From contig NW_027464604.1 in assembly GCF_043290135.1 (NCBI RefSeq), positions 1,681,501 through 1,745,500 on the forward strand: a stretch of 64,000 nucleotides of DNA. The letters run 5' to 3'. This document shows positions 1 to 9,204 of this stretch, piece by piece. A program made the position numbers and the translations under genes. The stretch is from Rhipicephalus microplus (lineage: Eukaryota; Arthropoda; Arachnida; Ixodida; Ixodidae). The notes under the pieces were generated by a model, which was not told the DNA's origin, did no database searches, and was given only the letters and a program-made list of their open reading frames with translations. Every line of letters begins with the position of its first letter. The first letter of the stretch is position 1.

Positions 1-770
1 GTCCTTTTGTTTGCCTGAAACGGACGTGCCAAGATGCATATTTGGCCTGAGCAGTCGCGAATGCTTATATTTGTTTGATGCAAAAGTGGCCTGTGCATGC
101 GTTAATTTCGTATCATGTAATGCTTTTCTGCTCACGGTGGCTTTACCGCAGTGTTTTCGCGATGCAGTGAAGCTTAATCATCTTTTGGTAATTATCTTTT
201 TGTCTCCATGAAACGGACGTGCCAAGATGCATATTTGGCCTGAGCAGTCGCAAATGCTTATATTTGTTTGATGCACAAGTGGCCTGTGCATGCGTTCATT
301 TCGTATCATGTAATGCTCTTCTGCTCACGCTGGCATTACCGCAGTGCTTTTGCGATGCAGTGAAGCTTGATCAAATTTAAGTATTTGTCCTTTTGTTTGC
401 CTGAAATGGACGTGCCAAGATGCATATTTGGCTTGAGCAGCCGCAAATGCCTATCTTTGTTAGATGCGCAAGTGGCCTGGGCTTGCGTTCATTTCGTATC
501 ATCTAATGCTCTTCTGCTCACGCTGGCTTTACCGCAGTGCTTTTTCGATGCAGTGAAGCTTGATCATATTTTAGTATTTGTCTTTTCGTTTGTCTGAGAC
601 GAACATGCCAAGATGCATGTTTGGCCTGAGCAGTCGCAAATGCTTATATTTATTGATGCACAAGTGGCCTGTTCTTGCGTTCATTTCGTATCATGTAATG
701 CTTATCCGCTCACGCTGGCTTTACCGCTGTGAATTTCGCAATGCAGTGAAGCTTAGTCATCTTTCGGTAA

Positions 771-1928
771 TTGTCTTTTTGTCTCTCTGAAACGGACGTG
801 CCAAGATGCATATTTGGCCTGAGCAGTCGCAAATGCTTATATTTGTTTGATGTACAAGTGGCCTGTGCATGCGTTCGTTTCGTATCATGTAATGCTCTTC
901 TGCTCACGCTGGCTTTAGCGCAGTGCTTTTGCGATGCAGTGAAGCTTAATCATCTTTTGGTATGTGTCTTTTTAGCTCCCTGAAATGGACGTACCAAGAT
1001 GCATATTGGCCTGAGCAGTCGCTAATACTTATATTTTTTTGATGCACAAGTGGCGTGGGCTTGCGTTCATTTCGTATGACGTAATGCTCTTGTGCTCAAG
1101 CTGGCTTTACCGCAGTGCTTTTGTGATGCAGTGAAGCTTAATCATATATAAGTATTTGTCCTTTTGTTTGCCAGAAAGGGACGTGCCAAAATGCATATTT
1201 GGCCTGTGCAGTCGCAAATGCTTATATTTGTTTGATGCACAAGTGGCCTGTTCTTGCGTTCATTTCGTATCATGTAATGCTTTTCCGCTCACGCTGGCTT
1301 TACCGCTGTGAATTTCGCAATGCAGTGAAGCTTAGTCATCTTTCGGTAATTGTCTTTTTGTCTCTCTGAAACGGACGTGCCAAGATGCATATTTGGCCTG
1401 AGCAGTCGCAAATGCTTATATTTGTTTGATGCACAAGTGGCCTGTGCATGCGTTCGTTTCGTATCATGTAATGCTCTTCTGCTCACGCTGGCTTTAGCGC
1501 AGTGCTTTTGCGATGCAGTGAAGCTTAATCATCTTTTGGTATGTGTCTTTTTAGCTCCCTGAAATGGACGTACCAAGATGCATATTGGCCTGAGCAGTCG
1601 CTAATACTTATATTTTTTTGATGCACAAGTGGCGTGGGCTTGCGTTCATTTCGTATGATGTAATGCTCTTGTGCTCAAGCTGGCTTTACCGCAGTGCTTT
1701 TGTGATGCAGTGAAGCTTAATCATATATAAGTATTTGTCCTTTTGTTTGCCAGAAAGGGACGTGCCAAAATGCATATTTGGCCTGTGCAGTCGCAAATGC
1801 TTATATTTGTTTGATGCACAAGTGGCCTGTTCTTGCGTTCATTTCGTATCATGTAATGCTTTTCCGCTCACGCTGGCTTTACCGCTGTGAATTTCGCAAT
1901 GCAGTGAAGCTTAGTCATCTTTCGGTAA
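771..1928 (+). repeat. Tandem pair of 579-bp satellite trimers
   Basis: Two consecutive copies of a three-monomer unit (3 x 193 = 579 bp). The monomer at 771 recurs at 1350 with the same subtype order: GTGCATGCGTTCGTTTCG type, then the shortened GCATATTGGCC / GCGTGGGCTTGCG type, then the CCTGTTCTTGCG type. Matching differences from the consensus fall at the same places, so the trimer was copied as a unit. Confidence 0.8.
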
Positions 1929-2507
1929 TTGTCTTTTTGTCTCTCTGAAACGGACGTGCCAAGATGCATATTTGGCCTGAGCAGTCGCAAATGCTTATAT
2001 TTGTTTGATGCACAAGTGGCCTGTGCATGCGTTCATTTCGTATCATGTAATGCTTTTCTGCTCACGCTGGCTTTACCGCAGTGAATTTCGCGATGCAGTG
2101 AAGCTTAGGCATCTTTCCGTAATTGTCTTATTGTCTCCCTGAAACGGACGTGCTAAGATGCATATTTGGCCTGAGCAGTCGCAAATGCCTATATTTTTTT
2201 ATGCACAAGTGGCCTGTGCTTGCGTTCATTTCGTATCATGTATTGCTCTTCTGCTCATGTTGGCTTTACCACAGTGCTTTCGTGATGCAGTGAAGCTTAA
2301 TCGTCTTTTGGTAATTGTCTTTTTGTCTCCCTAAAACGGACGTGCGAAGATGCATATTTGGCCTGAGCAGTCGCAAATACTTATATTTGTTTGATGCACA
2401 AGTGGCGTGGGCTTGCGTTCATTTCGTATGATCTAATGCTCTTGTGCTCAAGCTGGCTTTACCGCAGTGCTTTTGTGATGCAGTGAAGCTTAATCATATA
2501 TAAGTAT

Positions 2508-3519
2508 TTGTCCTTTTGTTTGCCAGAAAGGGACGTGCCAAAATGCATATTTGGACTGTGCAGTCGCAAATGCTTATATTTGTTTGATGCACAAGTGGCC
2601 TGTTCTTGCGTTCATTTCGTATCATGTAATGCTTTTCTGCTCACGGTGGCTTTACCGCATTGCTTTCGCGATGCAGTGAAGCCTAATCATGTTTTGGTAA
2701 TTGTCTTTTTGTCTCCATGAAACGGACATGCCAAGATGCATATTGGGCCCGAGCAGTCGCAAACGCTTATATTTGTTTGATGCACAAGTGGGTTGTGCAT
2801 GCGTTCATTTCGTATCATGTAATGCTCTTCTGTTCACGCTGGCTTTACCGCAGTGCTTTTTCGATCCAGTGAAGCTTAATAATTTTTTGGTAATGGTCTT
2901 TTTGTCTCCCTAAAACGGATGTGCCAAGATGCATATTTGGCCTGAGCAGTCGCAAATACTTATATTTGTTTGATGCACAAGTGGCCTGTGCATGCGTTCA
3001 ATTCGTATCTTGTAATGCTCTTCTGCTCAAGCTGGCTTTACCGTAGTGTTTTTGCAATGCAGTGAAGCTTGATCATATTTAAGTATTTGTCCTTTTGTTT
3101 GCCAGAAACGGACGTGCCAAGATGCATATTTGGCCTGTGCAGTCGCAAATGCTTATATTTGTTTGATGCACAAGTGGCCTGTTCTTGCGTTCATTTCGTA
3201 TCATGTAATGCTTTTCTGCTCACGCTGGCTATACCGCAGTGAATTTCGCGATGCAGTGAAGCTTAGGCATCTTTCCGTAATTGTCTTATTGTCTCCCTAA
3301 AACGGACGTGCTAAGATGCATATTTGGCCTGATTTGTCGCAAATGCTTATATTTGTTTGATGCACAAGTGGCTTGTGCAAGCGTTCATTTCGTATCATGT
3401 AATGCTCTTCTGTTCACGCTGGCTTTACCGCAGTGCTTTTTCGATCCTGTGAAGCTTAATAATTTTTTAGTAATTGTCTTTTTGTCTCCCTAAAACGGAC
3501 GTGCGAAGATGCATATTTG
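2508..3519 (+). repeat. Satellite segment duplicated at 12289-13300
   Basis: This kilobase matches 12289-13300 monomer by monomer, including rare variants such as TGATTTGTCGC and GTGCAAGCG. The match continues across the PLE insertion: 6163 onward matches 13301 onward. The 12.3-13.9 kb copy is therefore the uninterrupted paralogue of the locus hit by the PLE pair. Confidence 0.88.
3508..3519 (+). repeat. 12-bp target site duplication, left copy (PLE pair)
   Basis: GATGCATATTTG directly precedes the inserted DNA and is repeated at 6151-6162 directly after it. The paralogous site 13289-13300 has it once, followed without a break by GCCTGAGCAGTCGC. Confidence 0.9.
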
Positions 3520-3554
3520 TACTAAAGTGCTTATTTGGGCCGGTTGGTACATGG
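3520..3554 (-). other. Extra 3'-terminal tail of the minus-strand PLE copy
   Basis: Thirty-five bases that are neither satellite nor part of the inverted arms. Read on the minus strand they continue the element past the point where the plus copy stops (…CTTCGTTG, then ACCATGTACCAACC…). The minus copy therefore keeps more of the element's 3' end than the plus copy. Confidence 0.6.
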
Positions 3555-3634
3555 TCAACGAAGTGAAAAAACAGCGCGTAACACAGGACACAGGACAGAG
3601 AAGAGACGGACGAGGCGCTGACTTACAACCAAAA

Positions 3635-3640
3635 TTTATT
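3635..3640 (-). promoter_or_regulatory. Polyadenylation signal AATAAA, minus-strand PLE copy
   Basis: AATAAA on the minus strand about 120 bp beyond the stop codon of the minus-strand reading frame. It is the mirror image of the signal at 6067-6072. Assigned by motif and position only. Confidence 0.4.
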
Positions 3641-3751
3641 TCGTACAGGGGTGTATATATAGCACACGAAACTTGAAAAAAGAGGGAGAGAAGTCGAGTG
3701 ACATGAAAGAGTAATTTTTGTTATGATTGTATGCGTGTAACAAATAAACTG

Positions 3752-3765
3752 TGATTGCGCAATCA
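3752..3765. other. 14-bp perfect palindrome at the PLE stop codon (minus copy)
   Basis: TGATTGCGCAATCA is a perfect palindrome whose first TGA (minus strand) is the stop codon of the PLE frame. Its core ATTGCGCAAT is identical to the classical C/EBP consensus. It is the mirror of 5942-5955. Whether a factor binds it is unknown. Confidence 0.55.
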
Positions 3766-4882
3766 TTCGCTTGTCAAATACGCCAATTCCCTGGTGAGGA
3801 GCGTTATCGAAGGTGCACTGACACACATATCGCCTTTTTTGATTATGCAGAATGCCTCATAAATCTCACGTGTCCTTTTATCTCTGTAGCGTCGAAGTAT
3901 CTTGCATTTGTCAAACAATGCACGGCATCCACAAATGGAGCTGTGCGCAGCTAAGTGGCTGCCAACAGAACCCCGCATTAGATTGCGGTGTTCCCTGAGG
4001 CGGTCATTTATACAGCGGCCAGAATGCCCGATGTAACAGCGGCCGCAAGAGAGGGGGATTTCATAAATGGCACAAAAACAACATTCAACAAACTTGATTG
4101 CGTGTTTTTTATCACACACGCGAGGCCCTCTGTCCTCTCTGTTCACCTGATGGCACATACTAGAGAACTTATTTTTGGCTGAAAAAACAACTCTGATTCC
4201 AGCTTTTTGTGCTACCTTTTTTAAACAATGTGACACCTTATGCAAGTAAGGAATGACTGCTGTTCTTGAAAAAGAACTTTTTTCTTGACCACTAGTCGGT
4301 TCGGTTAGCTGTTTGATGTCTTTTAAGATACTTTCAGCTATGGAACACAGTATGTTATCCGGGTACCCTGCCTTGCGCAATCTGCGCACCTGTGACTCAA
4401 AACTAGTACACAATGTGTGATGGCAAGACCGCATCAGGGCCGCCTTTAGACAGGATTTTGCAATCGCTCGCTTTACAAGTTTTGAATGCGCAGAACTGTA
4501 GGGTAGCAAACTTTTTTTGGAGCGGGGGGCATACTGCCAGCACACGTGGTCGGACAAAAAAACTTCAATGTCAAGGAACCGGAGTTTGTTAGCAATGGGG
4601 AATTCAGTGGTTAGTTGCAGTGAGCCCAAGCAAGTGCGAAACACATCAACAATTTGATCAGCACGTTGCTGAGCTTCAGAGTGGTTGGACCGGTACAAAA
4701 TCAAGAAGTCATCAACAAATCTAAACACTTTCACGGCGCTCGTCAGTTGTAGGCAATTAATGAGAGATCTGTCATATTTGGCTAAAAGAATGTCACTTAG
4801 GATCGGGGCGAGACAGGAACCTATGCAAACACCTTCTTTTTGAATATAAAGTTTGTCATCATGCTTTATAAATGTAGAACGT
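3763..4882 (-). pseudogene. PLE reverse transcriptase/GIY-YIG protein, 5'-truncated (minus copy)
   Basis: This encodes the C-terminal part of a Penelope-like retroelement protein that would reverse-transcribe element RNA and cut target DNA. It opens inside the RT domain just upstream of the plus copy's start: the spacer codes for YIQKEGVC, followed by the RT motif around IGSCLAPILSD, then the catalytic FVDD box. A linker follows, then a GIY-YIG domain (IYEIPL, CYIGHSG, DRLREH, REIYEAF) ending in LAYLTSE. About 373 codons are open. The N-terminal RT motifs, including the first catalytic Asp motif, are absent. A longer open frame runs to 5022, but its extra N-terminal residues read the antisense of the opposite arm and are not PLE protein. 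No start codon or promoter of its own is visible, so it is a dead-on-arrival 5' truncation with an undamaged frame. Confidence 0.85.
4825..4882 (-). other. 58-bp spacer between the inverted PLE arms
   Basis: This unpaired segment would be the loop if the arms anneal. It belongs to the minus-strand copy, where it encodes about 19 RT residues continuous with the arm frame. It marks how much further 5' the minus copy extends than the plus copy. Confidence 0.85.
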
Positions 4883-5944
4883 ATAGGTTCCTGTCTCGCC
4901 CCGATCCTAAGTGACATTCTTTTAGCCAAATATGACAGATCTCTCATTAATTGCCTACAACTGACGAGCGCCGTGAAAGTGTTTAGATTTGTTGATGACT
5001 TCTTGATTTTGTACCGGTCCAACCACTCTGAAGCTCAGCAACGTGCTGATCAAATTGTTGATGTGTTTCGCACTTGCTTGGGCTCACTGCAACTAACCAC
5101 TGAATTCCCCATTGCTAACAAACTCCGGTTCCTTGACATTGAAGTTTTTTTGTCCGACCACGTGTGCTGGCAGTATGCCCCCCGCTCCAAAAAAAGTTTG
5201 CTACCCTACAGTTCTGCGCATTCAAAACTTGTAAAGCGAGCGATTGCAAAATCCTGTCTAAAGGCGGCCCTGATGCGGTCTTGCCATCACACATTGTGTA
5301 CTAGTTTTGAGTCACAGGTGCGCAGATTGCGCAAGGCAGGGTACCCGGATAACATACTGTGTTCCATAGCTGAAAGTATCTTAAAAGACATCAAACAGCT
5401 AACCGAACCGACTAGTGGTCAAGAAAAAAGTTCTTTTTCAAGAACAGCAGTCATTCCTTACTTGCATAAGGTGTCACATTGTTTAAAAAAGGTAGCACAA
5501 AAAGCTGGAATCAGAGTTGTTTTTTCAGCCAAAAATAAGTTCTCTAGTATGTGCCATCAGGTGAACAGAGAGGACAGAGGGCCTCGCGTGTGTGATAAAA
5601 AACACGCAATCAAGTTTGTTGAATGTTGTTTTTGTGCCATTTATGAAATCCCCCTCTCTTGCGGCCGCTGTTACATCGGGCATTCTGGCCGCTGTATAAA
5701 TGACCGCCTCAGGGAACACCGCAATCTAATGCGGGGTTCTGTTGGCAGCCACTTAGCTGCGCACAGCTCCATTTGTGGATGCCGTGCATTGTTTGACAAA
5801 TGCAAGATACTTCGACGCTACAGAGATAAAAGGACACGTGAGATTTATGAGGCATTCTGCATAATCAAAAAAGGCGATATGTGTGTCAGTGCACCTTCGA
5901 TAACGCTCCTCACCAGGGAATTGGCGTATTTGACAAGCGAATGA
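4883..5944 (+). pseudogene. PLE reverse transcriptase/GIY-YIG protein, 5'-truncated (plus copy)
   Basis: The mirror copy of the minus-strand frame, with the same 353 residues up to the stop. PLE homology begins exactly at the inversion junction with IGSCLAP. RT catalytic residues D38 and D39 (in FRFVDDF) lie at 4994-4999. The GIY-YIG endonuclease occupies roughly residues 248-345: IYEIPL in place of the canonical GIY, CYIGHSG, the conserved Arg in DRLREH, and a Glu in REIYEAF. The frame has no internal stop. A TTG-initiated frame begins at 4853, but its first ten residues come from the spacer in the wrong strand context. The protein would lack most of RT, so I call it a truncated remnant. The absence of inactivating mutations suggests a recent insertion. 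Confidence 0.86.
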
Positions 5945-5955
5945 TTGCGCAATCA
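5942..5955. other. 14-bp perfect palindrome at the PLE stop codon (plus copy)
   Basis: TGATTGCGCAATCA; the first three bases are the stop codon. It contains a perfect C/EBP-type ATTGCGCAAT core and mirrors 3752-3765. A binding role is speculative. Confidence 0.55.
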
Positions 5956-6045
5956 CAGTTTATTTGTTACACGCATACAATCATAACAAAAATTACTCTT
6001 TCATGTCACTCGACTTCTCTCCCTCTTTTTTCAAGTTTCGTGTGC

Positions 6046-6053
6046 TATATATA
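6046..6053 (+). promoter_or_regulatory. TATA-like box in the PLE 3' region
   Basis: TATATATA, followed by CACCCCTGTACG, lies about 100 bp after the PLE stop codon. PLEs are known to carry promoter sequence in terminal pseudo-LTR repeats, so this could be an internal promoter; it could equally be part of the 3' UTR. Function is inferred only. Confidence 0.3.
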
Positions 6054-6066
6054 CACCCCTGTACGA

Positions 6067-6072
6067 AATAAA
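6067..6072 (+). promoter_or_regulatory. Polyadenylation signal AATAAA, plus-strand PLE copy
   Basis: AATAAA lies 14 bp after the TATATATA run and about 80 bp before the element's end. Its position is suitable for a 3'-end signal. Motif-based only. Confidence 0.4.
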
Positions 6073-6150
6073 TTTTGGTTGTAAGTCAGCGCCTCGTCCG
6101 TCTCTTCTCTGTCCTGTGTCCTGTGTTACGCGCTGTTTTTTCACTTCGTT

Positions 6151-6162
6151 GATGCATATTTG
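6151..6162 (+). repeat. 12-bp target site duplication, right copy (PLE pair)
   Basis: GATGCATATTTG, identical to 3508-3519. It is followed by GCCTGAGCAGTCGC, which restores the satellite monomer exactly. Confidence 0.9.
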
Positions 6163-7063
6163 GCCTGAGCAGTCGCAAATACTTATATTTGTTTGATGCA
6201 CAAGTGGCGTGGGCATGCGTTCATTTCGTATCAAGTAATGCTATTGTGCTCACGCTGGCTTTACCGCAGTGCTTTCGCGATGCAGTGAAGCTTGATCATA
6301 TTTTAGTATTTGTCCTTTTGTTTGCCTGAAACGGACGTTCCAAGATGCATATTTAGCCTGAGCAGTCGAAAATGATTATAATTGTTTCATGCACAAGTGG
6401 ATTGTGCATGCGTTCAATTCGTATCAAGTAATGCCCTTCTGCTCACGCTGGCATTACCGCAGTGCTTTTGCGACGCAGTGAAGTTTGAATAAATTTAAGT
6501 ATTTGTCTTTTTGTTTGCCTGAAACGGACGTGCCAAGATGCGTATTTGGCCCGAGCAGTCGCAAATGCTTATATTTGTTTGATGCACAGGTGGCTTGTGC
6601 ATGCGTTCATTTCGTATCATGTAATGCTCTTCTGTTCACGCTGGCTTTACCACAGTGCTTTTTCGATCCAGTGAAGCTTAATAATTTTTTGGTAATTGTC
6701 TTTTTGTCTCCCTAAAACGGACGTGCCAAGATGCATATTTGGCCTGAGCAGTCGCAAATACTTATATTTGTTTGATGCACTAGTGGCCTGTGCATGCGTT
6801 AATTTCGTATCATGTAATGCTTTTCTGCTCACGGTGGCTTTACCGCAGTGCTTTCGCGATGCAGTGAAGCTTAATCATCTTTTGGTAATTATCTTTTTGT
6901 CTCCATGAAACGGACGTGCCAAGATGCATATTTGGCCTGAGCAGTCGCAAATGCTTATATTTGTTTGATGCACAAGTGGCCTGTGCATGCGTTCATTTCG
7001 TATCATGTAATGCTCTTCTGCTCACGCTGGCATTACCGCAGTGCTTTTGCGATGCAGTGAAGC

Positions 7064-8222
7064 TTGATCAAATTTAAGTATTTGTCCTTTTGTTTGCCTG
7101 AAATGGACGTGCCAAGATGTATATTTGGCTTGAGCAGCCGCAAATGCCTATCTTTGTTAGATGCGCAAGTGGCCTGGGCTTGCGTTCATTTCGTATCATC
7201 TAATGCTCTTCTGCTCACGCTGGCTTTACCGCAGTGCTTTTTCGATGCAGTGAAGCTTGATCATATTTTAGTATTTGTCTTTTCGTTTGTCTGAGACGAA
7301 CATGCCAAGATGCATATTTGGCCTGAGCAGTCGCAAATGCTTATATTTATTGATGCACAAGTGGCCTGTTCTTGCGTTCATTTCGTATCATGTAATGCTT
7401 ATCCGCTCATGCTGGCTTTACCGCTGTGAATTTCGCAATGCAGTGAAGCTTAGTCATCTTTCGGTAATTGTCTTTTTGTCTCTCTGAAACGGACGTGCCA
7501 AGATGCTTATTTGGCCTGAGCAGTCGCAAATGCTCATATTTGTTTGATGCACAAGTGGCCTGTGCATGCGTTCATTTCGTATCATGTAATGATCTTCTGC
7601 TCACGCTGGCATTACCGCAGTGCTTTTGCGATGCAGTGAAGCTTGATCAAATTTAAGTATTTGTCCTTTTGTTTGCCTGAAATGGACGTGCCAAGATGTA
7701 TATTTGGCTTGAGCAGCCGCAAATGCCTATCTTTGTTAGATGCGCAAGTGGCCTGGGCTTGCGTTCATTTCGTATCATCTAATGCTCTTCTGCTCACGCT
7801 GGCTTTACCGCAGTGCTTTTTCGATGCAGTGAAGCTTGATCATATTTTAGTGTTTGTCTTTTCGTTTGTCTGAGACGAACATGCCAAGATGCATATTTGG
7901 CCTGAGCAGTCGCAAATGCTTATATTTATTGATGCACAAGTGGCCTGTTCTTGCGTTCATTTCGTATCATGTAATGCTTATCCGCTCACGCTGGCTTTAC
8001 CGCTGTGAATTTCGCAATGCAGTGAAGCTTAGTCATCTTTCGGTAATTGTCTTTTTGTCTCTCTGAAACGGACGTGCCAAGATGCATATTTGGCCTGAGC
8101 AGTCGCAAATGCTTATATTTGTTTGATGCACAAGTGGCCTGTGCATGCGTTCGTTTCGTATCATGTAATGCTCTTCTGCTCACGCTGGCTTTAGCGCAGT
8201 GCTTTTGCGATGCAGTGAAGCT
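7064..8222 (+). repeat. Tandem pair of 579-bp satellite trimers
   Basis: Three monomers starting at 7064 are repeated at 7643 (579 bp apart). Shared rare variants include GTATATTTGGCTTGAGCAGCCGC, GACGAACATGCCAAG and a 1-2 bp shortened TTATATTTATTGATG. The same pair recurs at 15359-16516, so the dimerised trimer was later moved as a block. Confidence 0.82.
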
Positions 8223-9204
8223 TAATCATCTTTTGGTATGTGTCATTTTATCTCCCTGAAATGGACGTACCAAGATGCATATTGGCCTGAGCAGTCGCTA
8301 ATACTTATATTTTTTTGATGCACAAGTGGCGTGGGCTTGCGTTCATTTCGTATGATGTAATGCTCTTGTGCTCAAGCTGGCTTTACCGCAGTGCTTTTGT
8401 GACGCAGTGAAGCTTAATCATATATAAGTATTTGTCCTTTTGTTTGCCAGAAAGGGACGTGCCAAAATGCATATTTGGGCTGTGCAGTCGCAAATGCTTA
8501 TATTTGTTTGATGCACAAGTGGCCTGTTCTTGCGTTCATTTCGTATCATGTAATGCTTTTCCGCTCACGCTGGCTTTACCGCTGTGAATTTCGCAATGCA
8601 GTGAAGCTTAGTCGTCTTTCGGTAATTGTCTTTTTGTCTCTCTGAAACGGACGTGCCAAGATGCATATTTGGCCTGAGCAGTCGCAAATGCTTATATTTG
8701 TTTGATGCACAAGTGGCCTGTGCATGCGTTCATTTCGTATCATGTAATGCTTTTCTGCTCACGCTGGCTTTACCGCAGTGAATTTCGCGATGCAGTGAAG
8801 CTTAGGCATCTTTCCGTAATTGTCTTATTGTCTCCCTGAAACGGACGTGCTAAGATGCATATTTGGCCTGAGCAGTCGCAAATGCCTATAATTTTTTATG
8901 CACAAGTGGCCTGTGCTTGCGTTCATTTCGTATCATGTATTGCTCTTCTGCTCATGTTGGCTTTACCACAGTGCTTTCGTGATGCAGTGAAGCTTAATCG
9001 TCTTTTGGTAATTGTCTTTTTGTCTCTCTGAAACGGACGTGCCAAGATGCATATTTGGCCTGAGCTGTCGCAAATGCTTATATTTGTTTGATGCACAAGT
9101 GGCTTGTGCATGCGTTCATTTCGAATCATGTAATGCTCTTCTGTTCACGCCGGCTTTACCGCAGTGCTTTTTCGATCCTGTGAAGCTTAATAATTTTTTG
9201 GTAA

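Larger units (their letters stand above)
1..3519 (+). repeat. 193-bp satellite array, block 1 (left edge open)
   Basis: Head-to-tail monomers of about 193 bp. Taken from its HindIII site (AAGCTT, about once per monomer), a typical unit contains in order TTGTCTTTTTGTCTCCCTGA, ACGGACGTGCCAAGATGCAT, TTTGGCCTGAGCAGTCGCAA, GATGCACAAGTGGCCTGTGC, TTCATTTCGTATCATGTAAT, TGCTCACGCTGGCTTTACCG and GATGCAGTG. Several monomer subtypes alternate, for example CCTGTTCTTGCG, GCGTGGGCTTGCG or CCTGTGCATGCG in the middle. Open frames of 60-76 codons recur on both strands with the monomer period and are not treated as genes. The block ends where the PLE pair interrupts a monomer after GATGCATATTTG. Confidence 0.97.
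3520..6150. mobile_element. Penelope-like element insertion: two 5'-truncated copies head to head
   Basis: A 2,631-bp insertion in one satellite monomer, flanked by a 12-bp target duplication. It consists of a minus-strand PLE 3' half (3520-4882) joined at its 5' end to a plus-strand PLE 3' half (4883-6150). The arms 3555-4824 and 4883-6152 are inverted repeats of 1,270 bp around a 58-bp spacer (4825-4882); the last two bases of the right arm are shared with the target duplication. No arm difference was found where I compared them. Each arm encodes the C-terminal part of a PLE reverse transcriptase and a GIY-YIG endonuclease. Penelope elements are known for 5' truncation and complex inverted or tandem partial copies, and this fits. 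Both copies lack the N-terminal half of RT, so neither can be autonomous. Confidence 0.92.

Noticed and set aside
3763..5022. A 419-codon minus-strand frame spanning the PLE inversion
   Set aside because: Only the part up to about 4882 is PLE protein. The N-terminal stretch reads the antisense of the opposite arm across the palindrome.
3520..6150. Palindrome as a sequencing artefact (missed hairpin adapter)
   Set aside because: Both outer flanks are satellite in the same orientation, a 12-bp target duplication surrounds the pair, and the arms have unequal 3' ends. A missed adapter would mirror the flanks too.
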